Shown here: positions 22,548 to 30,179 of the stretch, one piece after another
How the letters are laid out: every line of letters begins with the position of its first letter
Position numbering within the stretch: the first letter of the stretch is position 1
Assembly: GCA_964427535.1 (NCBI GenBank)
Contig: CAYRVF010000040.1
Span: 1 to 37,434, forward strand
Direction: 5' to 3'
Source of the DNA: CAYRVF01 sp964427535
Lineage (GTDB): Bacteria > Chloroflexota > Ktedonobacteria > Ktedonobacterales > JADMIN01
Length of the DNA stretch: 37,434 nt
Translations under genes and position numbers: made by a program
The notes under the pieces: model-generated
What the model saw: the letters and a program-made list of their open reading frames with translations, nothing else
Told to the model about the DNA's origin: nothing
Database searches by the model: none

Positions 22548-23816
22548 CTACGCGACAGCCTCCGGGATGACCTGGCCCGCGCGCACGGTGTAGAGGTGCG
22601 CGCGCTCAATCGCGGCAGGTGGAAGCGTCGTCGCGTCGGTGACGGTGAGAAACACCTGATCGAGGTCGCGCACGGCATCCAGCAGGTCGTCGCGGCGCTG
22701 GCTGTCGAGCTCGCTCATCACGTCGTCGAGCAGCAGAATCGGCTGGTCGCCCGTCTCCGCCTCGATGTACTCTAGCTCCGCCAGCTTCAGCGCGAGCGCG
22801 ACGGAGCGCTGTTGCCCGCGCGACCCATACGTCGCAAGATCGACGTCGCCCGAGAGGAACGCGAGATCGTCGCGGTGCGGGCCGAGTACGTTCGCGCCTT
22901 GGGCAATCTCGCGGCGGCGCAGTTTCACCAGCCGCTCCTTGAAATCCGCCACGAGTGACGCCTCGCTGACGTCGGGTCCGGCGAGCGGGCCGTCATACGA
23001 CGAGCGATACACCAGACGCAGCGGCGGCAGTTCGTTCGGCGTGCTCTCGAAGCCGTCGATGCCGTCGTCATCATCTGCCAGCTCCTCACGCGAGAGGGCG
23101 GCGTAGACGCGGGCGGTGGTCTCTTCGGCGCGTGCGATCAAGGCGGCGCGCTCGCGCATCAGGGGCACGGCAAGCTGGGCAAGCTGGTCGTCCCAGTAGG
23201 CCAGAGCGTGGGGGCTCTCCTCGCCCTCGCGAATGCGGCGCAGCAGTGCCGATCGTTGCACGAGCACTTTCTGATACTGCGTGAGCGTGCGGCAGTAACT
23301 CGCTCGCACCTGACAGAGCGTCACATCCAGAAAATGCCTGCGCGCGGAAGGCGACCCAGTAACGAGATCGAGGTCGGTTGGTGCAAACGTGACCACGGTC
23401 ACCTGGCCCACGAGGTCCATCGCACGGCGCGGCGTGCCGTTCACGCGGATGCGCTTGCGAAACGGCGCGGCGGGCGGGGTTGGAGGCGGCACGGAAGTTG
23501 CGGTCTGATGAGCGTCGCGTCCGGCTGGTGCGACGAGTCCTGTATCGGAGACGACCATCTCCACGTGGAGCGTATCGGACCGGCGGGCCACGGTGGCGTC
23601 GATGCGGGCAAAATGCCCGAGCGAGCCCCAGCGGACCGTCTCACGCTCGCTCGACGTGCGAAATGACCGGCTCGTCGCGATCATACTGAGCGCTTCGAGG
23701 AGGTTGGACTTTCCCTGAGCGTTGCGTCCGCGCACCACGATCAGACCCGCCGGCAACGACAGGTCAAGCTCGTGGTAGTTGCGAAAGTCCGAGAGGCGCA
23801 GCCGCTCGACATGCAT
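22548..23816 (-). CDS. recF: DNA replication and repair protein RecF
   Basis: A 422-residue SMC-like ATPase that helps RecO and RecR load RecA at single-strand gaps. Walker A is GRNAQGKSN (about 30-38), the ABC signature is YGSRGQQRSVALALKLAE, and Walker B with D-loop is ILLLDDVMSELD. It is longer than E. coli RecF (about 357), with an extra low-complexity insertion around residues 110-125 and an acidic insertion (DDDDGIDGF) near 245. The ATG at 23816 has AAGGAG 7 nt upstream. It is not in a dnaA-dnaN-recF-gyrB block here, but gyrA is nearby. Confidence 0.97.
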   Translation of the reverse strand: MHVERLRLSDFRNYHELDLSLPAGLIVVRGRNAQGKSNLLEALSMIATSRSFRTSSERETVRWGSLGHFARIDATVARRSDTLHVEMVVSDTGLVAPAGRDAHQTATSVPPPTPPAAPFRKRIRVNGTPRRAMDLVGQVTVVTFAPTDLDLVTGSPSARRHFLDVTLCQVRASYCRTLTQYQKVLVQRSALLRRIREGEESPHALAYWDDQLAQLAVPLMRERAALIARAEETTARVYAALSREELADDDDGIDGFESTPNELPPLRLVYRSSYDGPLAGPDVSEASLVADFKERLVKLRRREIAQGANVLGPHRDDLAFLSGDVDLATYGSRGQQRSVALALKLAELEYIEAETGDQPILLLDDVMSELDSQRRDDLLDAVRDLDQVFLTVTDATTLPPAAIERAHLYTVRAGQVIPEAVA

Positions 23817-24042
23817 GCAGTCACTCCTTCAGCGGTCGTACACGCGCACCAGCAGATAGCAGAATAAGGTCCAGCCAATAGCGTCCCGCGAGCAGCGAGG
23901 CGCGAAGCGTCATATCCTCAGCAGCGTCCACATGACAGAACTGTCATCGAAATCCAGGCAGACCGGACGGTTTCCCCCTGAAAGATGAACAGTTCGTCAG
24001 AATGTTGGTGTGACTTTTCATGTCTCTGACACGCCTCTAAGA

Positions 24043-24048
24043 TATACT
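24043..24048 (+). promoter_or_regulatory. -10 element for the small RNA at 24053-24210
   Basis: TATACT in an AT-rich context (CTAAGATATACTAG). No clear -35 was found. Transcription would start around 24054, exactly where the closing helix of the RNA begins. Confidence 0.5.
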
Positions 24049-24052
24049 AGCT

Positions 24053-24210
24053 GTGCGACCGCGGGAAGTTGTGCGGTGGACTGATGCGGGGAGTGAAGCT
24101 CGTTCGCGCGACGGTTGTGGTGTTGGGATGTGAGGCGCGCGGGCGGCATTACTGGTGGTCGCACACAGCTGGCCCTTCGTGAAGACTCTTCACGAAGGGC
24201 TTTGTGTTTT
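24053..24210 (+). ncRNA. Candidate free-standing structured small RNA with its own terminator
   Basis: The 511-bp gap between recF and aroA has no gene on the plus strand but has a -10, a folded segment and a terminator in order. The 5' end GTGCGACC (24053-24060) pairs perfectly with GGTCGCAC (24157-24164). Inside, TGATGC (24082-24087) pairs with GCATTA (24146-24151), and a 10-bp helix (24101-24110 with 24136-24145, two G-T wobbles) caps a 25-nt loop. Together these give one long bulged rod closed at its ends, followed by the terminator hairpin. Both flanking genes run on the minus strand, so it is not a leader or tail. The shape is loosely like 6S RNA but no family motif is recognised; the SRP RNA apical motif is absent. 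Confidence 0.55.
24172..24210 (+). terminator. Perfect 13-bp Rho-independent terminator
   Basis: GCCCTTCGTGAAG (24172-24184), ACT loop, then CTTCACGAAGGGC (24188-24200), followed by TTTGTGTTTT. The T-tract is on the plus strand only, so it ends a plus-strand transcript although no plus-strand gene lies upstream. Confidence 0.85.
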
Positions 24211-24327
24211 CCGTCTCGGCGGCGATTCTCAGTCTTCCATCGTCGTGTCCACGCATCCACGATCGTCCTTGCCTTGCCGTGCCCTACACTCTTCTGTTCT
24301 ATCTAGCACGCTCGGGCCCGGTAACGC

Positions 24328-25677
24328 TCATGCCTCGATTACCGTGACTTCCGCCCCCAGCACCGCGAGGTCGTCGAAGAACCGCGGATAGCTCTTGGCG
24401 ACGGCATCCGCGCCGGTGATCGTCAGCCCCTCGCGCGAGCGCAGCGCCACGATGGCAAGCGACTGCACGAGCCGGTGGTCGTCGTGCCCGTAGACCGTCG
24501 CGCCGCCACGGATGCCTTCAGGGTTCCCACGCACCACGAGCGCGTCTGGCTCGGGCCGCGCATCGCACCCCGCGAGGTTGAGCTCCGCGCACAGGTCCTC
24601 GATGCGATTGCTCTCCTTCAGGCGCAGCGTCGCGACTCGCTCGAAGCGCGTCTCTCCGTCGGCGAAACAGGCTGCGGCGACCAGCGCGGGCACGCTGTCG
24701 ATCACGGCGTCGCCATCGATCGTCGCGCCACGCAGTTGCACTCCGGACGGAATCGCGGGGAAGCCTTCCGGCGAAGTCCCTCTGCCTGACGGAAGCTGAG
24801 CCAGCGCGGGCAGCCCCAGCCGGTCGTACGCGCTGAGCACTGCCGCTGCCCCCGCGTCGTCGGTATCCAGGCCGGAGAGCACGAGTGGCACGTCCGCCGC
24901 AAGCGCGGCCGAGATCAGCGCCGCCGCCGAGGGTGCGTCGCCGGGCATCCGGTACGTCCCCGCCCGAAACGTCTGGCCGCCGGGCACGGATATCTCGCGC
25001 AGGTCGGGCGAGGCGACGGCGATGATGCCCGCCGTCGTCAGCGCGCGAATCGTCGCCCACACGAGCGGCGCCGAACGCAGCTCATCCGTGACGGTGATAC
25101 GCAGACCGTCCGGAAGCAGCGGCGCGAGGTAGAGTAGCGCGCTGATGTACTGCGAGCTGCGCGCGCCTGAGATCGACACCGCGCCACCACGTGGCGGACC
25201 GCCCCGCAGGGTGATAGGCAGCAGGCCATCGGGCCATGTCGCCTCCACCATCATACCGAGCGATTCGAGCGCGACCAGCAGATCGGCGTTCGGCCGCCGC
25301 CCGAGCGATCCCGGATGGTCGGTCTCGAAGCGGACGTATGGCAGCAGCGCACCGAGGCCGAGCAACAGCCGCAGCACGGCGCCCGCGTTGCCCACCTGCA
25401 GCGCGCCGTCGGGCGGCGTCTGTAATCGCCCGGCAACGCCGCCCACACACAGATCCCAGCTCTCTCCAGGCCCTTCCGGCGGCTGCCACTCTGCCTGTGC
25501 GCCGAGGGCTCTCAGCGCGCGCACGAGCACCGCCGTGTCGTTGCTCAACGCGGCTCCGGCGACGCGGCTCTCGCCCGCCGCGAGCAGCGCGACCAGCAGG
25601 TAGCGCAGCGTGTAATACTTGGACCCGGGCAGGTGCAGCAGCGGCGGTCGGGCGGTTGAGCCGCCGGCGGACGGCAT
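24328..25677 (-). CDS. aroA: 3-phosphoshikimate 1-carboxyvinyltransferase (EPSP synthase), divergent
   Basis: A 449-residue two-domain EPSP synthase-family protein that would join shikimate-3-phosphate and PEP in aromatic amino acid synthesis. Compared with E. coli numbering, Lys22 and Arg27 (LPGSK...R), Ser169-Ser170-Gln171 (SSQ), Ser197, Asp313 (DGDAVIDSVPAL), Glu341 and Arg344 (KESNRI), Arg386 (DDHR) and Lys411 (AKSYP) are all kept. Ser23, a shikimate-phosphate contact, is Tyr (KYYTLR), Thr97 is Ala (GNAGAVLR), and the following Pro is lost. It is therefore a divergent but probably working enzyme. The ATG at 25677 has GGAGG 5-6 nt upstream. No other shikimate gene is nearby. It is divergent from folD. 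Confidence 0.88.
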   Translation of the reverse strand: MPSAGGSTARPPLLHLPGSKYYTLRYLLVALLAAGESRVAGAALSNDTAVLVRALRALGAQAEWQPPEGPGESWDLCVGGVAGRLQTPPDGALQVGNAGAVLRLLLGLGALLPYVRFETDHPGSLGRRPNADLLVALESLGMMVEATWPDGLLPITLRGGPPRGGAVSISGARSSQYISALLYLAPLLPDGLRITVTDELRSAPLVWATIRALTTAGIIAVASPDLREISVPGGQTFRAGTYRMPGDAPSAAALISAALAADVPLVLSGLDTDDAGAAAVLSAYDRLGLPALAQLPSGRGTSPEGFPAIPSGVQLRGATIDGDAVIDSVPALVAAACFADGETRFERVATLRLKESNRIEDLCAELNLAGCDARPEPDALVVRGNPEGIRGGATVYGHDDHRLVQSLAIVALRSREGLTITGADAVAKSYPRFFDDLAVLGAEVTVIEA

Positions 25678-25841
25678 TACTCCCTCCTGACCACGCACAT
25701 ACACGGTACGCGGCGGACGCGCTGAGGGAGGAAGCAGCGCGAGTGACGCGCTCCTCTGTTCACGATCCCGATCCCGGCCCACGAGAATCCCTCCCCGTCC
25801 TGGCGCCTGCGCAGCCCGGCAGTCTGGCATATTCATTCCGC

Positions 25842-25847
25842 AGTATA
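25842..25847 (-). promoter_or_regulatory. Possible -10 for aroA
   Basis: TATACT on the minus strand with a weak -35, giving a leader of about 158 nt before the aroA ATG. The aroA-folD gap (25678-25984) holds this and the folD -10 only. Confidence 0.35.
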
Positions 25848-25905
25848 TCTGATCGTCGTCCACGCCTGCTGCCCGGGCGGCAGAGCGGTACGTCCGGCTG
25901 TGTCA

Positions 25906-25914
25906 TGGTATAGT
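25906..25914 (+). promoter_or_regulatory. Extended -10 promoter for folD
   Basis: TGGTATAGT, with TATAGT at 25909-25914 and no good -35. The same motif precedes the short-chain dehydrogenase gene. The transcript would start near 25920, about 65 nt before the ATG. Confidence 0.5.
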
Positions 25915-25984
25915 CTTGACGGTGTGTGCGGTGAGGTGGACGGGGTGGGCGCACAGGACCCCCCTCGCGAAGGACAAACTGCTT

Positions 25985-26824
25985 ATGGCGGCGACGATAC
26001 TGGACGGCCGGGCGCTAGCCGCATCCCTGCGCGCGGAGCTGATGGAGCAGGCCGAGAAGGTTGCGATCGAACGCGGGCGCCGGGCGCGGCTCACCCTCGT
26101 GCTCGCCGGGATGGACGAGACGGCGCGCCTCTACGCTGCCCAAGTACTCGAGTCCTGCCGTCGCATCGGCGTCGACGGCACGCTGCGGACGTTCCCCGCC
26201 ACGATCAGCGAGACAGCGCTGCGGGCCGAGGTCGCGGCGCTCGGCGCGAGCGACGACGTGGATGGCGTCGTGCTGTTGTTGCCGCTGCCACGCCACATCC
26301 GCCAGCGCGTCGTGATGGAGGTGCTGCCGCCAGAGAAAGACGTCGACGGTCTTGGGCCGCGCAACGCCGGGCACCTGATGCTCGGATTCCCCAGCTTCGT
26401 GCCGAGCACCGCGGACGCCTCGCTGGCGCTGCTGCGGGCAGCCAACATCGAGCTACAGGGCACGAACGCGGTCGTCGTCGGCCGCAGCAACGTCGGCGGA
26501 AAGCCAGCCGCCCTGCTCTTTCTGCGCGAGAACGCGACGGTCACGATCTGTCACACCCGCACACGCGATCTGGCCGCGATCACCCGCCAGGCCGATCTGC
26601 TCTTCGCCAGCGTTGGCAGACCTGGCTACATCACAGCCGATATGGTGAAACCAGGCGCGGTCGTGCTCGACGCGGGGATGAACGCCCGTGACGGCCAGCT
26701 CGAAGGAGATGTGGATCAGCCGGCAGTCGCGCGTGTCGCGGGCTACCTCTCCCCCGTGCCCGGCGGCCTCGGCCCGCTCACCAACCTCATGCTCATCCGC
26801 CACACACTCGTCGGCCCGAGCTGA
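25985..26824 (+). CDS. folD: FolD-family protein (methylenetetrahydrofolate dehydrogenase/cyclohydrolase) with altered active site
   Basis: A 279-residue protein with the full FolD fold: N-terminal domain (MAATILDGRALA), PLP segment, PEKDVDG, the NADP-binding VVVGRSNVGGKPAALL, and the ending TxVPGG-like SPVPGGLGPLTNLML. The numbering matches E. coli FolD residue for residue in the first 121 residues. Tyr50 and Asp121 are kept, but Lys54, needed for cyclohydrolase activity in E. coli, is Val, and Gln98 is Leu. The PCTPxG loop is PSTADA. The protein may therefore be a dehydrogenase only, or have a different role. The ATG at 25985 is chosen because homology starts there; AAGGA is 10 nt upstream. 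Divergent from aroA; no operon partner. Confidence 0.88.
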   Translation: MAATILDGRALAASLRAELMEQAEKVAIERGRRARLTLVLAGMDETARLYAAQVLESCRRIGVDGTLRTFPATISETALRAEVAALGASDDVDGVVLLLPLPRHIRQRVVMEVLPPEKDVDGLGPRNAGHLMLGFPSFVPSTADASLALLRAANIELQGTNAVVVGRSNVGGKPAALLFLRENATVTICHTRTRDLAAITRQADLLFASVGRPGYITADMVKPGAVVLDAGMNARDGQLEGDVDQPAVARVAGYLSPVPGGLGPLTNLMLIRHTLVGPS

Positions 26825-26923
26825 CCTCATCCCCTGCTACCCACTTGTGGGACATACACGCCGCGGCATGTCCCTAAATTAGTGCGCTGATGGGACTCGC
26901 CAGCGCAAACGATCACACTACGA

Positions 26924-27004
26924 CCCCTTCCCTCTAAGGGAAGGGGGTAGGAGGTTAGGTTGCGCCGAGCACGACACTGCCCCTCCCGTTGCAGAGAGGG
27001 GCAG
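26924..27004. repeat. Pair of GC-rich hairpins, repeat-family member
   Basis: CCCCTTCCCT and AGGGAAGGGG (26924-26933 and 26937-26946) are followed by a second 9-bp stem, CTGCCCCTC with GAGGGGCAG (26977-26985 and 26996-27004). It is the same style as the elements at 1681 and 6371. It lies between the folD and anti-sigma 3' ends, so it may also act as a weak bidirectional terminator. A 7-bp hairpin (GGGACAT/ATGTCCC, 26849-26874) precedes it, without a T-run. Confidence 0.65.
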
Positions 27005-27036
27005 GCTGCATGTCTATACGAAGGCTGTGCCGTGGG

Positions 27037-28635
27037 CTACGAGTTGCTCGGGTTGTAGACGAAGATCGTATCGCCGCGCACCCACACGAGATTGCCCGCG
27101 CTGACGGCCGCCGAGGACGCGCCGCGCACTGATGCGTCGACCTGTGCCGGCGCATGCGCCACAAGATTGTAGGTACGCACACCCGAGGCTGAGCTCCACG
27201 CGGCCACGGTGCCGTCCGCGCACACGCTCTGTGACGGAGCATCCTGAGCTAACTGCCACTGCTTGCCAGACGAGAGATCACGGTCGTCTACCGCGCCAGA
27301 CACCGTGCCGAGCGTGCTCACGACGGTCTGCTCATCGGAGCCGGAGGCCGGCGCCGACGTAGGCTCAACCCAGAGCAGCGAGCCATTCGCCGCCACTGGG
27401 TGGAACGCGTGTGTATCGTCGAGCACGCGCTCCGCCGCGGCGCCGGGCCGCTCGCGCCAGACCGTGCTCTGCAGCACGCCGCCCGACGACGCGACCTCCG
27501 CCCAGTAGGCGGTATCGCCGTCCTCAGACGGATCGCTCAACACAGTGCCCGCATTCGACGCATGATGCAGCGCCAGGGGAGACGGCGTGGCGGCGGTGAG
27601 ATCGACTCGCCAGAGCCCGCCCGTACCGCTAAACGTCTGCCCCGAGACGAGCACGGCATTCGCATGGGCGCTCACACCAGTGAGCAGCGCGGGCGTGTCG
27701 GACCCATCCGCGCGCGAGCGCAGCACCGTGATAGGCGCGGCAGCCGTGCCCAGGTGAGCCGCCTCCAGCGTCCACGACGAGCCAGAGGTGTCGCCTGTCG
27801 TCCAGATCACCCAGTCCTCGTCCGTCACCACGCGCAGCGCCAATGGCGCGCCAGCCGCCGCACGTGCGATCACACGGGTGGCATGCGACTGGCGATCGAG
27901 CGCGACAAGCTGCTCGCCCGAGCCCGTCATAAAGACGACCCAGCGGGCGGATGCGCGTGCGCCCGTGACTGCGCCAAACGTGCCATTCGTGGCGTACTGC
28001 GCGACGCCCGCATTGCTGCTGTGGGAGAGTCCGTTGCTCAGGCTGGCGGCGTTGTTGCCCAACCCCATACCGGAGTGAGGCAGCAGCCGGGATGCTGTGA
28101 AGCTCAACACGCAGACCGCGGCGGCGACAGCCACGCCCGCCTTCACCTGTGTCGCGGTCGGCCGGAACGCCTTGCGGGCGCGTCGCTGGGCAAGCTCATC
28201 TGGCCGCGGCGCACTCACGACGGGCAACGACGGCGACGTATCTGCCTCGGCTGCCGCGACGGCTTCTCGCGCGCTCTGCTGTTTGCCACGCGGGATCGTA
28301 TATCCCTCCGCGCGAATCGCAGCGAAGACGGAGTCGCGGAATGAGGGGGGAGGCACAATCGTGGGCAGCTGGCGGACGCGCTCACCCGCCTGGCGATACG
28401 AGGCTTCGAGCTGACGGCAGGCCGCGCACGACGCGAGGTGCTGACTGAGCGCCGCGAGCTCCGCGCTGGACCAGTCGTCGCGCCGATACGCACTGAGCAA
28501 AACACGCGCGCGGGTGCAGGTTAGCGCCCGCCGGTTTCTTGCTGATACAGGGTGATGAACCGCTCCCGAGCCCGCATGAGACGCATCTTTACGGCTGACG
28601 GGCTGACGTTGAGAACTTCGGCGATCTCGGCGCAT
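27037..28635 (-). CDS. Membrane anti-sigma factor with zinc-binding N terminus and repetitive extracytoplasmic domain
   Basis: The gene lies directly after an ECF sigma gene and has the anti-sigma zinc motif: Cys40, then HxxxCxxC (His66, Cys70, Cys73). One membrane helix (about 163-184) follows. The rest (about 220-530) is a series of similar strand-rich stretches (for example ARWVVFMTGSGEQLVALDRQ, WVIWTTGD, AYWAEVAS, LLWVEPT, LVWVRGDTIFVYN) that look like beta-propeller blades outside the membrane. The start is odd. The only in-frame ATG upstream of Cys40 is at 28635, inside the sigma gene, with GAAGGG 5 nt before it and a 115-nt overlap. A TTG at 28497 would lose Cys40. Function as the sigma factor's partner is inferred from motif and position. 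Confidence 0.78.
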   Translation of the reverse strand: MRRDRRSSQRQPVSRKDASHAGSGAVHHPVSARNRRALTCTRARVLLSAYRRDDWSSAELAALSQHLASCAACRQLEASYRQAGERVRQLPTIVPPPSFRDSVFAAIRAEGYTIPRGKQQSAREAVAAAEADTSPSLPVVSAPRPDELAQRRARKAFRPTATQVKAGVAVAAAVCVLSFTASRLLPHSGMGLGNNAASLSNGLSHSSNAGVAQYATNGTFGAVTGARASARWVVFMTGSGEQLVALDRQSHATRVIARAAAGAPLALRVVTDEDWVIWTTGDTSGSSWTLEAAHLGTAAAPITVLRSRADGSDTPALLTGVSAHANAVLVSGQTFSGTGGLWRVDLTAATPSPLALHHASNAGTVLSDPSEDGDTAYWAEVASSGGVLQSTVWRERPGAAAERVLDDTHAFHPVAANGSLLWVEPTSAPASGSDEQTVVSTLGTVSGAVDDRDLSSGKQWQLAQDAPSQSVCADGTVAAWSSASGVRTYNLVAHAPAQVDASVRGASSAAVSAGNLVWVRGDTIFVYNPSNS

Positions 28636-29369
28636 GAGAACCCTTCGTGTTCATACAGTAGCAGACACGCCGCGTACTTGGGCGGGAGCTTGCGCAGCAC
28701 GCTCTCCACCACTTCACGGTCCGCGACTCGTTGCTCGAACCGGCCACCATCATATGTGCTGGTGAAAGCACTGGTGGCGCCGGAGAAGTTTTCTTCACTC
28801 AGCCCCGGTTGCGCAGTCGCTGTCTCGGCGCCGGGCATTCCCGCGCCGATGCCGCGATCGTCGTTAAAGAGCGAGAGCGGCAGCCACGAGATAAGCCGGC
28901 GGCGACGCAGCGCGTCCGTCGCTGTATTCGACGCGATGCGATACAGCCAGGACGACAGCGCCCCCGGTTGAATAGTCGTCCCGTTGGCGAGCGCCCGGTA
29001 CGCCTTGACGAAGACGTCTTGCGTCAGGTCGTACGCCTGCTCTCGATTCCCCACGAGACGGAAGACGAAATTGATCAGCGGTGTCTGAAAGCGCTCGAAG
29101 ATCTCTTCAAAATCGTCAAGCGTGATCTCATGACCGCTGGCGGCTTCAGCCGGAACCAGCTCAGGCGATGTCTCGGTGTCCGCGACGTCCGTCGCCACGG
29201 CGGGCGTCAGGCTCGTTGGTCGCTGCCCGGTGACCTCGGGAGTCGACTCACGTGCCATCTCGGCTTCTCGTGGCGCGGCAGCCGCGGCAGTCCGTCGCGA
29301 CGGACGTCCTCCACGCCGGCGCGGCTCGCCAGGGCTAGTCGAAGAATACGAACGAATAGGTGGCTCCAT
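28521..29369 (-). CDS. ECF RNA polymerase sigma factor
   Basis: A 282-residue sigma-70-family factor. About 85 low-complexity N-terminal residues (Arg/Ala/Thr-rich) precede sigma region 2 (FERFQTPLINFVFRLVGNREQAYDLTQDVFVKAYRAL, about 92-128, with YRIASNTATDALRRRR near 145-160). An insertion of about 55 residues (SLFNDDRGIGAG onward) separates it from region 4 (LPPKYAACLLLYEHEGFSCAEIAEVLNVSPSAVKMRLMRARERF, about 230-272). The N-terminal tail is unusually long; an internal ATG at 29258 (MARES) is an alternative start, and neither has a strong ribosome site. The anti-sigma gene follows and overlaps it. An extended -10 TGGTACACT lies upstream on the minus strand near 29551-29559. Confidence 0.92.
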   Translation of the reverse strand: MEPPIRSYSSTSPGEPRRRGGRPSRRTAAAAAPREAEMARESTPEVTGQRPTSLTPAVATDVADTETSPELVPAEAASGHEITLDDFEEIFERFQTPLINFVFRLVGNREQAYDLTQDVFVKAYRALANGTTIQPGALSSWLYRIASNTATDALRRRRLISWLPLSLFNDDRGIGAGMPGAETATAQPGLSEENFSGATSAFTSTYDGGRFEQRVADREVVESVLRKLPPKYAACLLLYEHEGFSCAEIAEVLNVSPSAVKMRLMRARERFITLYQQETGGR

Positions 29370-29718
29370 TCGTTACACTCGCAGGAAGATTGGAGCAAGA
29401 CCGGGAAGATTCCGGCATTCTCGCCTGGACATTCAGCACCTCTTCTCGCGCGGACCTTCCCGCGAAGAAGACACGGGCGGCCATGCTCGTCGTTTCAGTC
29501 GTTTCAAGTGAACCTGGCAGACGATATGCGGCGCCATCGGTCTATACGCTAGTGTACCAGACGAAAGGTCGGTTGACGTATCTCCGTCTGAGACACGCGC
29601 CAGCTTGCCGCCGCATGCGCTGGACGCCCGCTCGTCTCGCCTGTCGCTCACTTTTGGACTATACTTTGGGGTAGTAGTACCATTGTTCGCGGAAGGTTCG
29701 AGGAGGTCCGTTACCCCG
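29370..29718. other. Intergenic region between the sigma factor and mycoredoxin genes
   Basis: 349 bp between divergent genes with no supported ORF. It contains a minus-strand extended -10 (TGGTACACT, 29551-29559) for the sigma gene and a plus-strand TATACT (29660-29665) for the redoxin gene; both have weak -35 elements. Nothing else was recognised. Confidence 0.4.
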
Positions 29719-29985
29719 ATGTCTATGCCAGCGCCGTCCGATGCCATCATCATGTACACCACGAGCTGGTGCAGCGACTGCCGACGTTCAAAGCGTCTGT
29801 TTGCAGCACTTGGCGTGCCATACTCCGAGATCGACATCGAGGACCATCCGGAGGCTGCCGAGCGCGTGCGAAGCATCAACCACGGCGCGCGCAGTGTCCC
29901 CACGATCGTCTTCCCTGATGGGTCCGTGCTCGTGGAGCCTTCGAATACGGCGCTCGAAGCCAAGCTCAAGCCATTTGTGAGCTAG
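29719..29985 (+). CDS. Mycoredoxin-like glutaredoxin
   Basis: An 88-residue thioredoxin-fold protein. The active site is WCSDC (Cys18, Cys21), preceded by MYTTS, and followed by EIDIEDHPEAAERVRSINHGARSVPTIVFPDGSVLVEPS, which closely follows the pattern of mycobacterial mycoredoxin-1. It would reduce mixed disulfides of a low-molecular-weight thiol (mycothiol or bacillithiol in relatives; which thiol is used here is unknown). The cis-Pro lies in SVPT. The ATG at 29719 has AGGAGG about 12 nt upstream; an ATG two codons later is a poorer alternative. Divergent from the ECF sigma factor. Cytoplasmic. Confidence 0.9.
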   Translation: MSMPAPSDAIIMYTTSWCSDCRRSKRLFAALGVPYSEIDIEDHPEAAERVRSINHGARSVPTIVFPDGSVLVEPSNTALEAKLKPFVS

Positions 29986-30179
29986 CCGAGCCGCCCTCTC
30001 CTTCATCCGCGACGCGGGCAGGTTGATACTGCTATCGTAGCATGTCTCCTTCCCAAAGTGGGTCTCTATAGGACGCCTTGGTACCCGTAACCGGGCGCCG
30101 CGGTTGCGCGTATGCACTGTGTAATGAGGTCCATGCCCGGCACGGAGACGCTCGCACGGACCAACGCGGGGAGCGGCGC

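Noticed and set aside
18717..23816. An oriC-type dnaA-dnaN-recF-gyrB-gyrA cluster
   Set aside because: Only gyrA and recF are present, on opposite strands and separated by unrelated genes, and no DnaA-box cluster was noticed nearby.
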